A stretch of DNA of 64,000 nt, taken from positions 5,941,001-6,005,000 of the forward strand of contig JAQPZY010001688.1 in NCBI GenBank assembly GCA_029931535.1, given 5' to 3'. The position numbers and the translations under genes are program-made. Positions 11,384 through 19,765 of this stretch are shown here, in pieces. How positions within the stretch are numbered: position 1 is the stretch's first letter; each line of letters begins with the position of its first letter. The notes beneath the pieces are model-generated. The model saw only the letters and a program-made list of their open reading frames with translations, was not told the DNA's origin and ran no database searches. This DNA comes from Margaritifera margaritifera (lineage: Eukaryota > Mollusca > Bivalvia > Unionida > Margaritiferidae).

Positions 11384-12482
11384 ATGACTTCAACATGGGC
11401 TTTACCTGACTATGGTGAGTGTGACAGTCGTTTGAAGACGTTCAAAAATTGGCCTAAGCACATGCCTGGCTATTGTTATTGTCCTCGTCGATGGAGCACA
11501 AAAAAACTTAGGAAAAAATGGATTACCTACTTCCTACTCTTTAGCCAGAGCAGGATTTGTTTACTTTGGACAGGGAACCAAAGTACAGTGTTTTAGTTGT
11601 GGTGCCACTATTCGTATGGATTGTAAGAAATCAGCTCTCCTGGAACATGTCAGATGGTTACCAAACTGTGCTTACCTTTCTTTAGCGTTTCCACGGATCA
11701 CATTACAATACTTTTCGGATGGTACAGTCGACAGGTATAAAAAAGGAACCCCTTCCAAGCCTAACCCTTCATTCTGACTTTCAACGTTAACCAAGCAAGA
11801 AGATGAGCATTTTGTCATCCTTCCACCAAACTTCAATAAGAGTACTCAAACTGCCACCCACCCACCACCATTACCAAGGGAGAAATCTAGTGGTAGTGTG
11901 AACTCCAAGGACTATCATCACGACTTGGAGTGTGATGCAGTATCATGCGATGAAACGGATTCTGTACGGTTTGGTATTCCCGATTCACACGTTCAAACGG
12001 ATTCCGTAGCTTGTAACATCTTGGATTCAGGACCCTCTCCAAGTCTCACCACCACCACCACTCATCGGCCACCCTCTAAAGAGGCAGTACGCCCTTTATG
12101 TTTTACTGGAAATACTAAAGGAACTGGTATTGACGTTAATGACAACAAGGTCAATGTTGGTCCATATTCGCATGTCAGAATACCTGTGAGTTTACTTGGT
12201 TATTCCAAGTATGAAAGTCGTCTGGAGTCATTCAAAGACAAGTGGCCAAAATATCTAGAAGGTCCTAAACCGGAAGGTTTAGCTAGATCTGAATTTAAAT
12301 ACGTGGGAGAAGGAGATAAAGTTCAATGTTTCAGTTGCGGTGTGAAACTTCACCAATGGGAGCCTACCGACTCAGCTTACATTGAACATGCCAGATGGTC
12401 TCCGCACTGTCAGTTTTTACCTTTAGTCGCCTTAGAACAGTACGGGTACGATGAGCCAGATGCCAAACAGAAGAAGAAGTAA
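11384..12482 (+). pseudogene. IAP-like protein with two BIR domains, frameshifted
   Basis: BIR-domain proteins bind or ubiquitinate apoptosis factors, and large DNA viruses and adintoviruses often carry them. BIR1 begins in the frame of the ATG at 11384 (SRLKTFKNWP), shifts frame at about 11465-11495 and continues with LARAGFVYFG, a CFSCG zinc pair and EHVRWLPNC. An in-frame TGA at 11775-11777 follows. The same frame then runs through a Ser/Pro/His-rich linker to BIR2 (about 12190-12430: SRLESFKDKWP, CFSCG, EHARWSPHC) and ends in a lysine tail at 12482. Both BIRs keep the C-x2-C ... H-x6-C zinc ligands. No RING domain follows BIR2. The gene has two lesions. Whether a two-BIR protein without a RING was the working form is inference. 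Confidence 0.8.
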
Positions 12483-12491
12483 AAAAATTCC

Positions 12492-12801
12492 ATGTCGGAG
12501 GAGAATACTTCTTCTTTAGAAGAATACGGAAACTTTACCAGAGTACATTCGTGGCTTGCATTTGGAAGTGCGCGAAAAGATTTACCAAGAGTTTGTCAAG
12601 ATCCAAGTGAAACGTAAACTCAAAGTCATTTCTCGAGCTGTACACTATACCCTCTTCCAAGGTCATAGTAGAATGATTATGGGAAACGTCTATCACAATA
12701 GCTACGTTCACGGAGACTTTCTCAAAAGGTACCAACCTTGGGAGCCTGGCTATAAAAAACATGCCACCCAAGATACCTACCTTTGCCATCGACCCCTATA
12801 A
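12492..12801 (+). pseudogene. unrecognised accessory gene, frameshifted
   Basis: An ATG at 12492 opens an acidic start (MSEENTSSLEEYG) that stops early. The coding-like remainder (about 12535-12801) is in the next frame: about 85 residues rich in basic and aromatic residues, including EVREKIYQEF and RYQPWEPGYKK. The shift lies at about 12520-12560. I do not recognise the family. Its position directly after the IAP gene and before a membrane-tailed gene puts it in the accessory block. It could be the N-terminal part of the following gene. Confidence 0.45.
12751..12760 (+). promoter_or_regulatory. candidate TATA box for the gene at 12811
   Basis: TATAAAAAAC lies about 60 bp upstream of the ATG at 12811, within the end of the preceding reading frame. 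A second TATAAAG at 12797-12803 is too close to the ATG to serve as its TATA box. Position-based call only. Confidence 0.3.
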
Positions 12802-12810
12802 AGAGTTGGC

Positions 12811-13742
12811 ATGCCTGCGCTGTACACGTCACTCGTGAAACGGATTCCGTGGAAGGAAGTCAACGATCATGTTCAGACCTTAGAGGATTATAAAAAAGTG
12901 ATACAAGAACTGTTTCCATTGAATTTTGGACGTTATGTGGTGTGTGTCTTAGTGACTGCTTATCTTGGAATTCGTTTTCCAGGACATTCGTTGTGGACTA
13001 TTTTTGAGGACAAGTGTTTGCCTTGGATTCTTTTGGAGGATCCGTGGTTGTTTTGGACTCAATTGTTGAGTTCCAAAAAACAATATGACCCTGTGTTCTT
13101 CTTCGGACTTAGTAGAAGAAAAAGACTATAAATATTTGATTTTATCAGTACAAGAAAGAAACATTGTACGTAAAGCGTTGAGAGTGGTCATGAAAATCAG
13201 TGAGGAACTTCCATGTGAAGAAGACATTTGTCACACTTTATCTGTTTATAAAACATTTCAAGAAGTGTGTTTTGCTAGTGAGTTACACCAACATCTTTTC
13301 AATTGGAAAGATGTACGTCCCTGGAGAAACCTTGGTTTCCAATATTGGCTACAACAAGTGGCTCAGTTTGCCAAAGATTTGGCAACATGTCCATAAGGGT
13401 CCAAAAGTGAAAAAATGGGAACCTCAATGGGAAACCCTGAAAGAAGAAAAAGAAGAAGAACCTGACACCACTGCTGTGGTTCAAATACCTCTTGAGGAAC
13501 ACAACCCTTCCTTGCCGCCGTCGTCAGAGGATTCTTCTACCAAAACAAAGAAGACCAGAAGAATACCACCACCCCAAACAGTGTCTGTGTCTTTCATTAC
13601 TAGGACACGAAAATATTGTTGTACATTGACTTGTTTAGAGATAACTTTAAATGTTTTAGTGGTAGTCTTCATTGTGTACGTGTTCATTTTAATTGCATAT
13701 TTTCTCACTAATTCACTTCTTCGTGTTCGTGTAAAGTTGTAA
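12811..13742 (+). pseudogene. tail-anchored accessory protein, possible Bcl-2-like, two frameshifts
   Basis: Three successive frames make a plausible single gene: 12811 to about 13090, about 13090-13396, and about 13390-13742. In the first frame LNFGRYVVCVLVTAYL followed about 20 residues later by LPWILLEDPWLFW resembles the BH1 (N-W/F-G-R) and BH2 (W-x-x-x-x-x-x-W) spacing of Bcl-2 proteins. The last frame has a Lys/Glu- and Pro/Ser-rich linker and a hydrophobic segment of about 25 residues (ITLNVLVVVFIVYVFILIAY) close to the C-terminus, as in tail-anchored Bcl-2 proteins. No BH3 motif is evident. Next to an IAP gene, an anti-apoptotic role is attractive but unproven. The alternative is an unrelated membrane protein. 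Two separate genes (12811-13131 and 13085-13742) are also possible. Confidence 0.4.
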
Positions 13743-13864
13743 AAAATATGTTTTTGTTGGTTGGTTGGTTGTTTTTTTTTTTTTTTAAAAAAAAAACGTG
13801 TATGAAAATGTATAAAATGTCTTGGGTTTTTTGTCTTCTTCTCAAAAATCTTCTTACCTCAGAC

Positions 13865-14608
13865 ATGGCTACATCATCTTCTTCTTCTACCTCGTCTACC
13901 TCCTCCTCTTCTGTGGTTAAAGTGATTGACGAAAAGTTAGATCGTCCCAGTTGGAACGCTTTGTATCTGTGCCATCCATTTAACATGTTGATTGCTGGAC
14001 CAAGTGGTTCAGGTAAAACCGAATTTGTCAAACGTTTGATCGAACACAAAGCTATTCTGTTCGATCGTCCACCTCAACGTATCGTGTGGTGTTACAAAGA
14101 GTGGCAAAAGTCTTACACGTTATTGAAAGAAAGTCAAGGAGAAACCATTTCGTTTATAGAAGGCATCCCTCACGAAGACGATGAAATTGTGTCTGACGTG
14201 AATCAAACCCATTTGGTTATTTTTGATGACATATTAGGAGAAGACGAAGAAGAAATTAAACTTTGGTTTACACGAAAAGGACACCATCGTAATGCTAGTA
14301 TTGTCTACATTACTCAAAATTTATTTCAACAAAGTAAAGCCCATCGAACCATCAGTCTGAATGCTCATTATGTGGTCTTGTTTAAAAGCCCCAGAGACAA
14401 ATCTCAAGTACAAGTGTTAGCCAAACAGTTAGGGGCTCCTTGGTTGAATTATGCGTACGACGATGCCACTCAAACCCCTCACGAGTATTTACTCATCGAC
14501 TTAAAACCCACCACTCCTGACTATTTGAGATTTCGTGCTCAATTGTTTCACCCTTGGGTTGAAGAAGGTGGTCCTGTCATTTACACGTCCCCTTCAGCCA
14601 ATTTTTGA
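13865..14608 (+). CDS. FtsK/HerA-type genome packaging ATPase
   Basis: This intact gene of 247 aa starts from the ATG at 13865 (context AGACATGG). The open frame extends upstream to 13748 through poly-F/poly-K coding of homopolymer runs, which is unlikely to be translated. After a Ser/Thr-rich leader, Walker A GPSGSGKT lies at residues 45-52 and Walker B LVIFDD at 117-122. A sensor-like TQN lies at 150-152. Family role: ATP-driven packaging of genome DNA into preformed capsids, as in Polintons, adintoviruses and other double-jelly-roll viruses. It stands first in the morphogenesis block, about 120 bp after the accessory gene. No missing key residue is evident, so among the core genes this one may still be functional. 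Confidence 0.88.
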   Translation: MATSSSSSTSSTSSSSVVKVIDEKLDRPSWNALYLCHPFNMLIAGPSGSGKTEFVKRLIEHKAILFDRPPQRIVWCYKEWQKSYTLLKESQGETISFIEGIPHEDDEIVSDVNQTHLVIFDDILGEDEEEIKLWFTRKGHHRNASIVYITQNLFQQSKAHRTISLNAHYVVLFKSPRDKSQVQVLAKQLGAPWLNYAYDDATQTPHEYLLIDLKPTTPDYLRFRAQLFHPWVEEGGPVIYTSPSANF

Positions 14609-14622
14609 AAGGAAAAAAAAAC

Positions 14623-14630
14623 TATAAAAA
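14623..14630 (+). promoter_or_regulatory. candidate TATA box for the gene at 14669
   Basis: TATAAAAA follows an A-run just after the ATPase stop codon and lies 46 bp before the ATG at 14669. This is one of the few true intergenic gaps in the right-hand gene block. Confidence 0.5.
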
Positions 14631-14668
14631 CAACCTACTACGTCATTTCTGTCTCACACTCTTTTGAG

Positions 14669-15525
14669 ATGGCTTCCTTTCAACCTCATCCTTCGGCTAA
14701 ATTGATTCGTGCCTTGTATGGTATCAGTCGTGAAAAAAATGCACAAGTCCGTGCTCATTTGTTAGAAGCGAGTCTTAAAGAAGTGTTAAGATGGTTTACT
14801 TTGACAGCACGTCAATTACTACAAGGCATCATTCACATCCCTCATCAAACTCAACTTTTGTTCAAAGACATAAAGCGGCATTGTCACAACTGGCTGATCC
14901 TAGAATCGATTCACGGACTAAAAAACAAATCATTTTAACTCCTGGTGGAAGTGGTTCTTTAGGAGGGGTTATGATTCGTTCCCTTTTGAAATGGGATCCT
15001 AATGCCCAAGCCAAAAAACCCAAATCACCCAAAAAGAAGAAAGCCACAAAGAAAAGTCGTGCCAAGAAGAAGAAAACAACACCTACCACTAGCACCCGCC
15101 GTAAGAGAGGAACTGCTGCAGCCAGGAAAACGTACACCCGCAAGACACCACGACAAACAACCGTGACGAGGTCTCCTTCTCCTTCGTCCCCATCATCTTC
15201 ACCACCCTTCACGATGATGCCTGCCAAAACAGACTTAAGTCCCGTGTTTCCTAATTTGATGCAAAAATGGAAACCTATTTCAAAAGTCACCCCGTCGGGA
15301 CCCTCGACGACATCGGCTGATTTGGCTATGGCAGCAGCCACCAACAAAGTACCTTCCCCTAAAACCAACGTCCAAGAAAGAACTGGTATCTTACAAAGTT
15401 TACTGGATTTATCCAAAGAAGAATTGAGACGATTTAATCCCTTGAAAACACCTCAACGTCGAGTGATGCCTGTCGTGAAGTTGGTACGTCGTGCAGACAA
15501 TCAGTGGAGACGTATTCCAGTGTAA
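14669..15525 (+). pseudogene. basic, DNA-binding-like virion protein, frameshifted (paralogue of next gene)
   Basis: The N-terminal part is in the frame of the ATG at 14669 (MASFQPHPSAKLIRAL ... ARQLLQGIIHIP). The rest is in another frame up to 15525 (from about 14860, RHKAALSQLADP, then LTPGGSGSLGGVMIRSLL, then a long Lys/Arg/Ser/Thr-rich tail). The shift is near 14850-14870. The order leucine-rich helix, QLLxGxIxIP, RHKxxL, Gly-rich hydrophobic segment parallels the next gene (VLKGTVPLS, KHRNVLRQ, QRGGFL), so the two look like diverged duplicates. The very basic tail with SPKK-like motifs suggests DNA condensation or a core protein. That role is inferred, as no enzyme motif is visible. Confidence 0.6.
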
Positions 15526-15575
15526 AATAGAAGGGTACCCTGCCAGAGACTTCAGACTTACTCCTCACCTCTAAG

Positions 15576-16010
15576 ATGGCTCCCAAACGTGCACACCACA
15601 ACTACCTCCACCAAAAAAAGAAGAAAAGTAAAACCACCAAAAAAGGACGACTTCCCCCTCGTCTAGCCAAACATTGGGATGTCTTGTCTGTCTTGACCAA
15701 ATCCAATCCTCCCATGCAAAAACAACTCATTCAAACAGCCCCTAATGAAATCAGCGATACCGTGTGTGAATGTTGTTTGAACGTGTTGAAAGGAACGGTA
15801 CCTTTGTCCAAGATACAAAAACAAAAATTAGGGAAACATCGGAATGTGCTTCGTCAAATGGTGAAAAAGAAAATACCTCTTCAACAAAAGAAAAAAATGT
15901 TGGTGCAACGAGGAGGATTTCTACCTATGCTGTTAGGACCGTTGTTAAAAATAGCAGCTCCTTTGTTAGGAACGATTGCTGGACCGCTTTTAGGAGGGGT
16001 CATGCGATAA
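15576..16010 (+). CDS. small basic protein with C-terminal hydrophobic Gly-rich segment (conserved Polinton-type hypothetical)
   Basis: This intact frame encodes 144 aa. A Lys-rich N-terminus (about residues 1-35) is followed by a helical stretch with a CECCLNVLKGTVPLS block (about 65-80), a basic segment (KHRNVLRQMVKKK) and QRGGFLPMLLGPLLKI. The hydrophobic end is LLGTIAGPLLGGVMR. I recognise the block order from uncharacterised proteins in invertebrate Polinton-like elements. A virion core or minor capsid (adenovirus pX/pVI-like) role is inferred from composition and position. It sits 50 bp after the previous gene and about 70 bp before the next. Confidence 0.65.
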   Translation: MAPKRAHHNYLHQKKKKSKTTKKGRLPPRLAKHWDVLSVLTKSNPPMQKQLIQTAPNEISDTVCECCLNVLKGTVPLSKIQKQKLGKHRNVLRQMVKKKIPLQQKKKMLVQRGGFLPMLLGPLLKIAAPLLGTIAGPLLGGVMR

Positions 16011-16081
16011 CCAAAAAAAAGAAGATAAAAAGGACCACCCTTCTCTGAAAAGACCACACCTTTTTGGTACCTTTGGATGAA

Positions 16082-16738
16082 ATGGAAGGACGAAAACTGA
16101 CTTTAGTACCTTACAAACGATGGATGGAATTTCATCGTTGGAACGAACAACGGATACCTCATTTACCACCCAATCCTAATCTCAACGAGATGTCCCAGTT
16201 ACAACAAGAATTACAAACCCTGATGGAACGAAGCGATTTGTCAGAAACAGAAAAATCGCAACGGTACGGTCAACTTTTACAACGTCTACAACTCTTTCAC
16301 CAAAAAGCTGTAGACGAAACAGCTCCACCCACTCTGAGAGATTTTAAGACGATGATGAAAAGCGAACCTAAAGTGACCACCACTAAAACAGACACCGGTA
16401 CGGGGACGACAGAAGACAACGAGCTTCGAGAAGTTTTTCAAACTCCGTCTGCTGGCATACCTAGTCAAATTGCAGCTTCCTTCTTGACACCCTCACCTAC
16501 TCCACATCGAGAAGCCATGAAAGCTTGGGTTCGTAAGAAGATGTCCACTCCTTCTTCAGCAGAAGAAAAAAAGAAAGACAGCAAGACTGAAGTGAAAAAA
16601 GACACCACCAAGAAGAAACCTACCATCATTACCCCTTCTTCACTACCCACTCCTGTGGCTCGTCGAACGCGTCAAGCCGCTTCGTCCAAACCTCACGACA
16701 CTCAAAGTAGTAGCATCGAACAGTGGGTAACTTATTGA
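16082..16738 (+). CDS. conserved Polinton-type hypothetical, Lys/Ser/Thr-rich C-terminus
   Basis: The ATG at 16082 gives 218 aa; a TTG at 16064 is in frame but is not the likely start. The N-terminus (EGRKLTLVPYKRW) precedes a helical region of about 45 residues with LQTLMERSDLSETEKSQRYG, matching an uncharacterised family I recall in these elements. The second half is low-complexity (Thr/Ser/Lys/Pro) and ends IEQWVTY. No enzymatic motif is seen. Its position between the basic proteins and the integrase suggests a virion or assembly accessory. The frame is intact, with no lesion seen. Confidence 0.55.
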   Translation: MEGRKLTLVPYKRWMEFHRWNEQRIPHLPPNPNLNEMSQLQQELQTLMERSDLSETEKSQRYGQLLQRLQLFHQKAVDETAPPTLRDFKTMMKSEPKVTTTKTDTGTGTTEDNELREVFQTPSAGIPSQIAASFLTPSPTPHREAMKAWVRKKMSTPSSAEEKKKDSKTEVKKDTTKKKPTIITPSSLPTPVARRTRQAASSKPHDTQSSSIEQWVTY

Positions 16739-16750
16739 GGAATCATTTAG

Positions 16751-17865
16751 AAACTTTTAGCTACCATTTATTACAATCCTGGTCATGCTGCTGGTTACGG
16801 AGGAGTTCAAAAATTATATCGAGCTGCTAAAAGTAAATTGAAAAGTGTACGTTTACCCGAAGTACGACGATGGTTACAAGAACAATCGACGTACACGTTA
16901 CACAAACCCATTCGACGTAAATTTTCTAGAAGTACCACTCAAGTGGAAGGCATCGATCATCAATGGGAAGCCGATTTAGCCGACGTCTCTCATTTAGCCA
17001 CTTACAATCGTGGTCACAAATATTTGTTTTGTGTCATCGATGTGTTTTCCAAATTTGCTTGGGTCGTGCCTTTGACCTCTAAAAGCAGTACCGAATTGGT
17101 ACGGGCCTTAAAATTGGTCTTGAAACAAAGTGGACGTCAACCTTTACGATGGCAAACTGACAAAGGCACCGAATTTCTAAACCAAGCTTTTCAAAAAGAA
17201 TTGAAACAAAGACAAATTCATTTTTTTACTACCGAAAATCCTGAAACCAAAGCCAGTATCGTGGAACGTTTTCAAAGAACTTTGAAAGAACGCATGTGGA
17301 AATATTTTACACATCAACATACTCTCAAGTACATCGACGTGTTACCTCGTTTGGTCAAAGCGTACAATCAATCGTACCATCGTAGCATCGGATGTGCCCC
17401 CGAAGAGGTCAGCCCTGAAAACGAAGTGTCCGTATTTGATAAATTATTTGGTTCACCCCAGAAAAAAAGAAGAAGAAGAAGACACCCTTGTTGGAGTTAA
17501 AGACAGGAGATTGGGTTCGCATCGGAAAAACCAAACGCACTTTTGACAAAGGTTATTTACCCAACTGGACTACCGAATTGTTTCGTGTCACTACCCCCGT
17601 CCGTGGACGTGATCCTCCCGTCTATAAATTGGAAGACATGCACGGTGAAGTACTCAAAGGAACATTTTACTTGCCTGAGTTACAACGAGTGACCAAAAAA
17701 GAAGACGTCTTGTACGACATCGAAAGCATTCTCGAACAAAGAACACGGAAAGTAGGTAAACGTCGAATAGAAGAAGTCAAAGTACGTTGGAAAGGATATC
17801 CCCCTAGTTTTGATTCTTGGATTGCTGCTTCTCAAGTCGTCGACTATAAAAAGAAAAAGAAGTAA
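16751..17865 (+). pseudogene. INT: rve-type integrase with C-terminal chromodomain, frameshifted, start lost
   Basis: The open frame begins after a stop at 16748 and has no ATG before the conserved beginning (TIYYNPGHAAGYGG); the likely start position holds ATT. The catalytic core holds the acidic triad in WEADLADVS, TDKGTEF and IVERFQ (34 residues between the last two). The first frame ends at 17500. Around 17460-17485, in an A/AG-rich purine run, the reading shifts. The second frame (to 17865) carries an SH3-like segment (LKTGDWVRIGK) and a chromodomain (YDIESILEQR, VRWKGYPPSFDSW) with a lysine end. Family role: strand transfer that yields 6-bp duplications, with the chromodomain probably biasing target chromatin. 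Two lesions are seen; the frameshift could be an assembly error because it lies in a low-complexity run. Confidence 0.9.
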
Positions 17866-17874
17866 ACTAACAAC

Positions 17875-18324
17875 ATGCCATTCAACACAGCAGCAACCCA
17901 GACTTCAACGACTCCTTCACAGAGTTCTTCTCTTCAAGAATTACAAAAACAACCACTTTGGGTGTGGTGTGGAGAACGTGTGCCTAAAAATCAAATCGTC
18001 TTTTTCTGCCAAATCTTTGTAGTGTATTGTGTCATCGGAGCAGCTATTACCAATTTGAGTTTACAACAAGGAGACAAACAATTGTGGACCATTTTACTTA
18101 GCAGTTGCATCGGTTATCTTTTACCTAATCCCTCTTTGAAATTTACGACGACGACAGACAACAGCAGCCATAGTAACAACCACGGTAGTTCAACCAACGC
18201 CAGTTCACCTTCTTCTTCGTCCAGTCACCACCACAATACCAGTCCTCTTTTGGAACCCTTTGAACATCATTCTTCTGTTCACTTGAGTGACTCCTCGGAC
18301 ACCAGAATCACCTTAGAACTATGA
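17875..18324 (+). CDS. two-helix membrane protein, conserved in Polinton-like elements
   Basis: This intact frame encodes 149 aa. After a Ser/Thr-rich leader and a WVWCGERVPKNQ block (about 29-40) come two hydrophobic segments at about 41-62 and 70-84. The second ends in SSCIGYLLPNP. The rest is Ser/His/Asn-rich and probably cytosolic or intravirion. I recognise the pattern from uncharacterised proteins of these elements, but the function is unknown. The stop overlaps the start of the penton gene (ATGA at 18321-18324), which suggests tight transcriptional coupling. A role in membrane passage or virion-membrane interaction is only a guess. Confidence 0.6.
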   Translation: MPFNTAATQTSTTPSQSSSLQELQKQPLWVWCGERVPKNQIVFFCQIFVVYCVIGAAITNLSLQQGDKQLWTILLSSCIGYLLPNPSLKFTTTTDNSSHSNNHGSSTNASSPSSSSSHHHNTSPLLEPFEHHSSVHLSDSSDTRITLEL

Positions 18325-19269
18325 ATGACCAATTTTATTTAACGTTACCCAGTGACAGTTCCATGGATGTGTTTCCCAACAACAAATTATGTTGTTTCAC
18401 GGCCAAATTACCTCAGGCCTTCCAATTGGATCACGACGCTCATTGGGAAGTGGCTTTGGTAGAAATCATTCATCCTACGCAAATCAAGAATGTGTCTGGA
18501 AATCAAACCATTTTTGACGTAGCAATCTATAACGAAAAAGTGCAAAAAGAGTTGGACGCTCATGATCCTGAAATTGGGAAAAAAATGAGTTCAAAAACTG
18601 ACTATACTCCCTACTCGACCTATCGCATGAGAATTCCTGAAGGGTATTATTTTAGTGCTCACGATTGCGGCCGTCTTCGAAGCCCAATTTGGCAAAGCCT
18701 TGGAAAAAAAAAAATGGGTAGAGATCAAATACCATCCTGTGGCACGCCGTTTCCTCTTGCAATTTTTGAAAGGGCATGAGGGAAAGCCATTCGACGAGAA
18801 AGAAGACAAACACTTACCCGCGCACGAAAGAAAATTCATGACCATCGGTTTTTCTGCTGGGTTGTTTGATATTTTGGGTGGAAATAAAACGTATCATGGT
18901 GAACGAACAATCCACACCAACACAGATTTCGGACAGGCTTTTCGCACCCCTATCGAATTGAACGTTGGACTGAATTTAATGTTTGTGTACTCCGATGTGG
19001 TGGAGTACAACGTGGTGGGCCACACAGCTGCTCCCTTACTGAGAGTCATTCCTTTCAAAGTGGATACTGCTGCTGGTGCGAACGAAGAAGGTGGAAACAC
19101 GTTTCACGTTCACCGTGAATTTGTACATCCTCATTATCTTCCAGTCAGTAAATCGTATTTTGACAGTGTCAACATTAGTATAAAAGGAGATTTGGGACAA
19201 GATGTACCATTCATTGACAAAGGAAAAGTCACGGTGAAACTACATTTTCGAAAAAAACAAGTTCTCTAA
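18321..19269 (+). pseudogene. penton-like minor capsid protein, frameshifted
   Basis: The first frame starts MNDQFYLTLPSDSSMDVFPN and contains HWEVALVEIIHP and EGYYFSAHD. The second frame (productive from about 18665) continues to 19269 with a block ending APLLRVIPF and with YDS/IDKGKVTVKLHF-type C-terminal features. This order is that of the single-jelly-roll minor capsid (penton-base-like) protein of Polintons and adintoviruses, which forms the capsid vertices. The shift of one reading frame lies near 18660-18670, not in a long homopolymer, so it is more likely a real mutation. The start overlaps the previous stop codon. Confidence 0.82.
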
Positions 19270-19296
19270 CGAATTGTAACTGACCCAAACAAAAAA

Positions 19297-19752
19297 ATGT
19301 ATCCAGTGCACCAAGGAGTGACTCGACAACGAGGACATGGTTTAGGAGATATGTTAAAATCAGCATTTCGGATGGTAGCTCCTATTTTGAAACCGATGGT
19401 GACTCGAGGATTTCATGCCTTAAAAGATGCTGCTTTGGCACAAGGAAAAGAATTTTTGCAAAATGTCCTCATCGACAAACAAAATCCAAAAGAAGTCTTT
19501 ATGAGAGCAGGCAAAAATGTGTTGATGACCACTGGTAAAGATCTTTTAGGTCTCCAAGAAAATCCTATAAATACGCTTCACGCTTCAGACCCTGGCATTA
19601 CTTCTTCCTCCACTTCACAGCAAGGACAAGGTAGAAAGAGACGACGACATCGAAATCCCTTCAAAGTTCATAAAAGAACACACGGCAGTAGTTCCAGAAA
19701 GAATAAGAAGAGAAGAAGAACCGTCAGAGAATTAGACGTGTTTGATTATTAA
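19297..19752 (+). CDS. basic core or pX/pVI-like virion protein
   Basis: The intact frame encodes 151 aa, and its ATG directly follows a run of A. The N-terminus contains GHGLGDMLKSAFRMVAPIL, a glycine/hydrophobic amphipathic helix as seen in adenovirus-type membrane-lytic or cement peptides. The C-terminal 50 residues are Arg/Lys-rich (RKRRRHRNPF, KNKKRRRTVRE) and suit DNA binding. It sits between the penton and major capsid genes, the usual place for a processed core or minor capsid protein. A cleavage site for the element's protease is likely but not identified. Confidence 0.6.
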   Translation: MYPVHQGVTRQRGHGLGDMLKSAFRMVAPILKPMVTRGFHALKDAALAQGKEFLQNVLIDKQNPKEVFMRAGKNVLMTTGKDLLGLQENPINTLHASDPGITSSSTSQQGQGRKRRRHRNPFKVHKRTHGSSSRKNKKRRRTVRELDVFDY

Positions 19753-19765
19753 CTGTGAAAAAAAA

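Noticed and set aside
13748..13864. N-terminal extension of the packaging ATPase
   Set aside because: It encodes poly-F and poly-K from homopolymers; the ATG at 13865 has a good context and starts the family-like part.
13481..14049. Minus-strand frames over the tail-anchored gene and the ATPase
   Set aside because: They lie antisense to supported genes and encode low-complexity Glu/Asp runs.
14862..15416. 184-codon minus-strand frame
   Set aside because: It is a shadow of the basic tail of the plus-strand gene at 14669-15525, whose composition keeps the opposite frame open.
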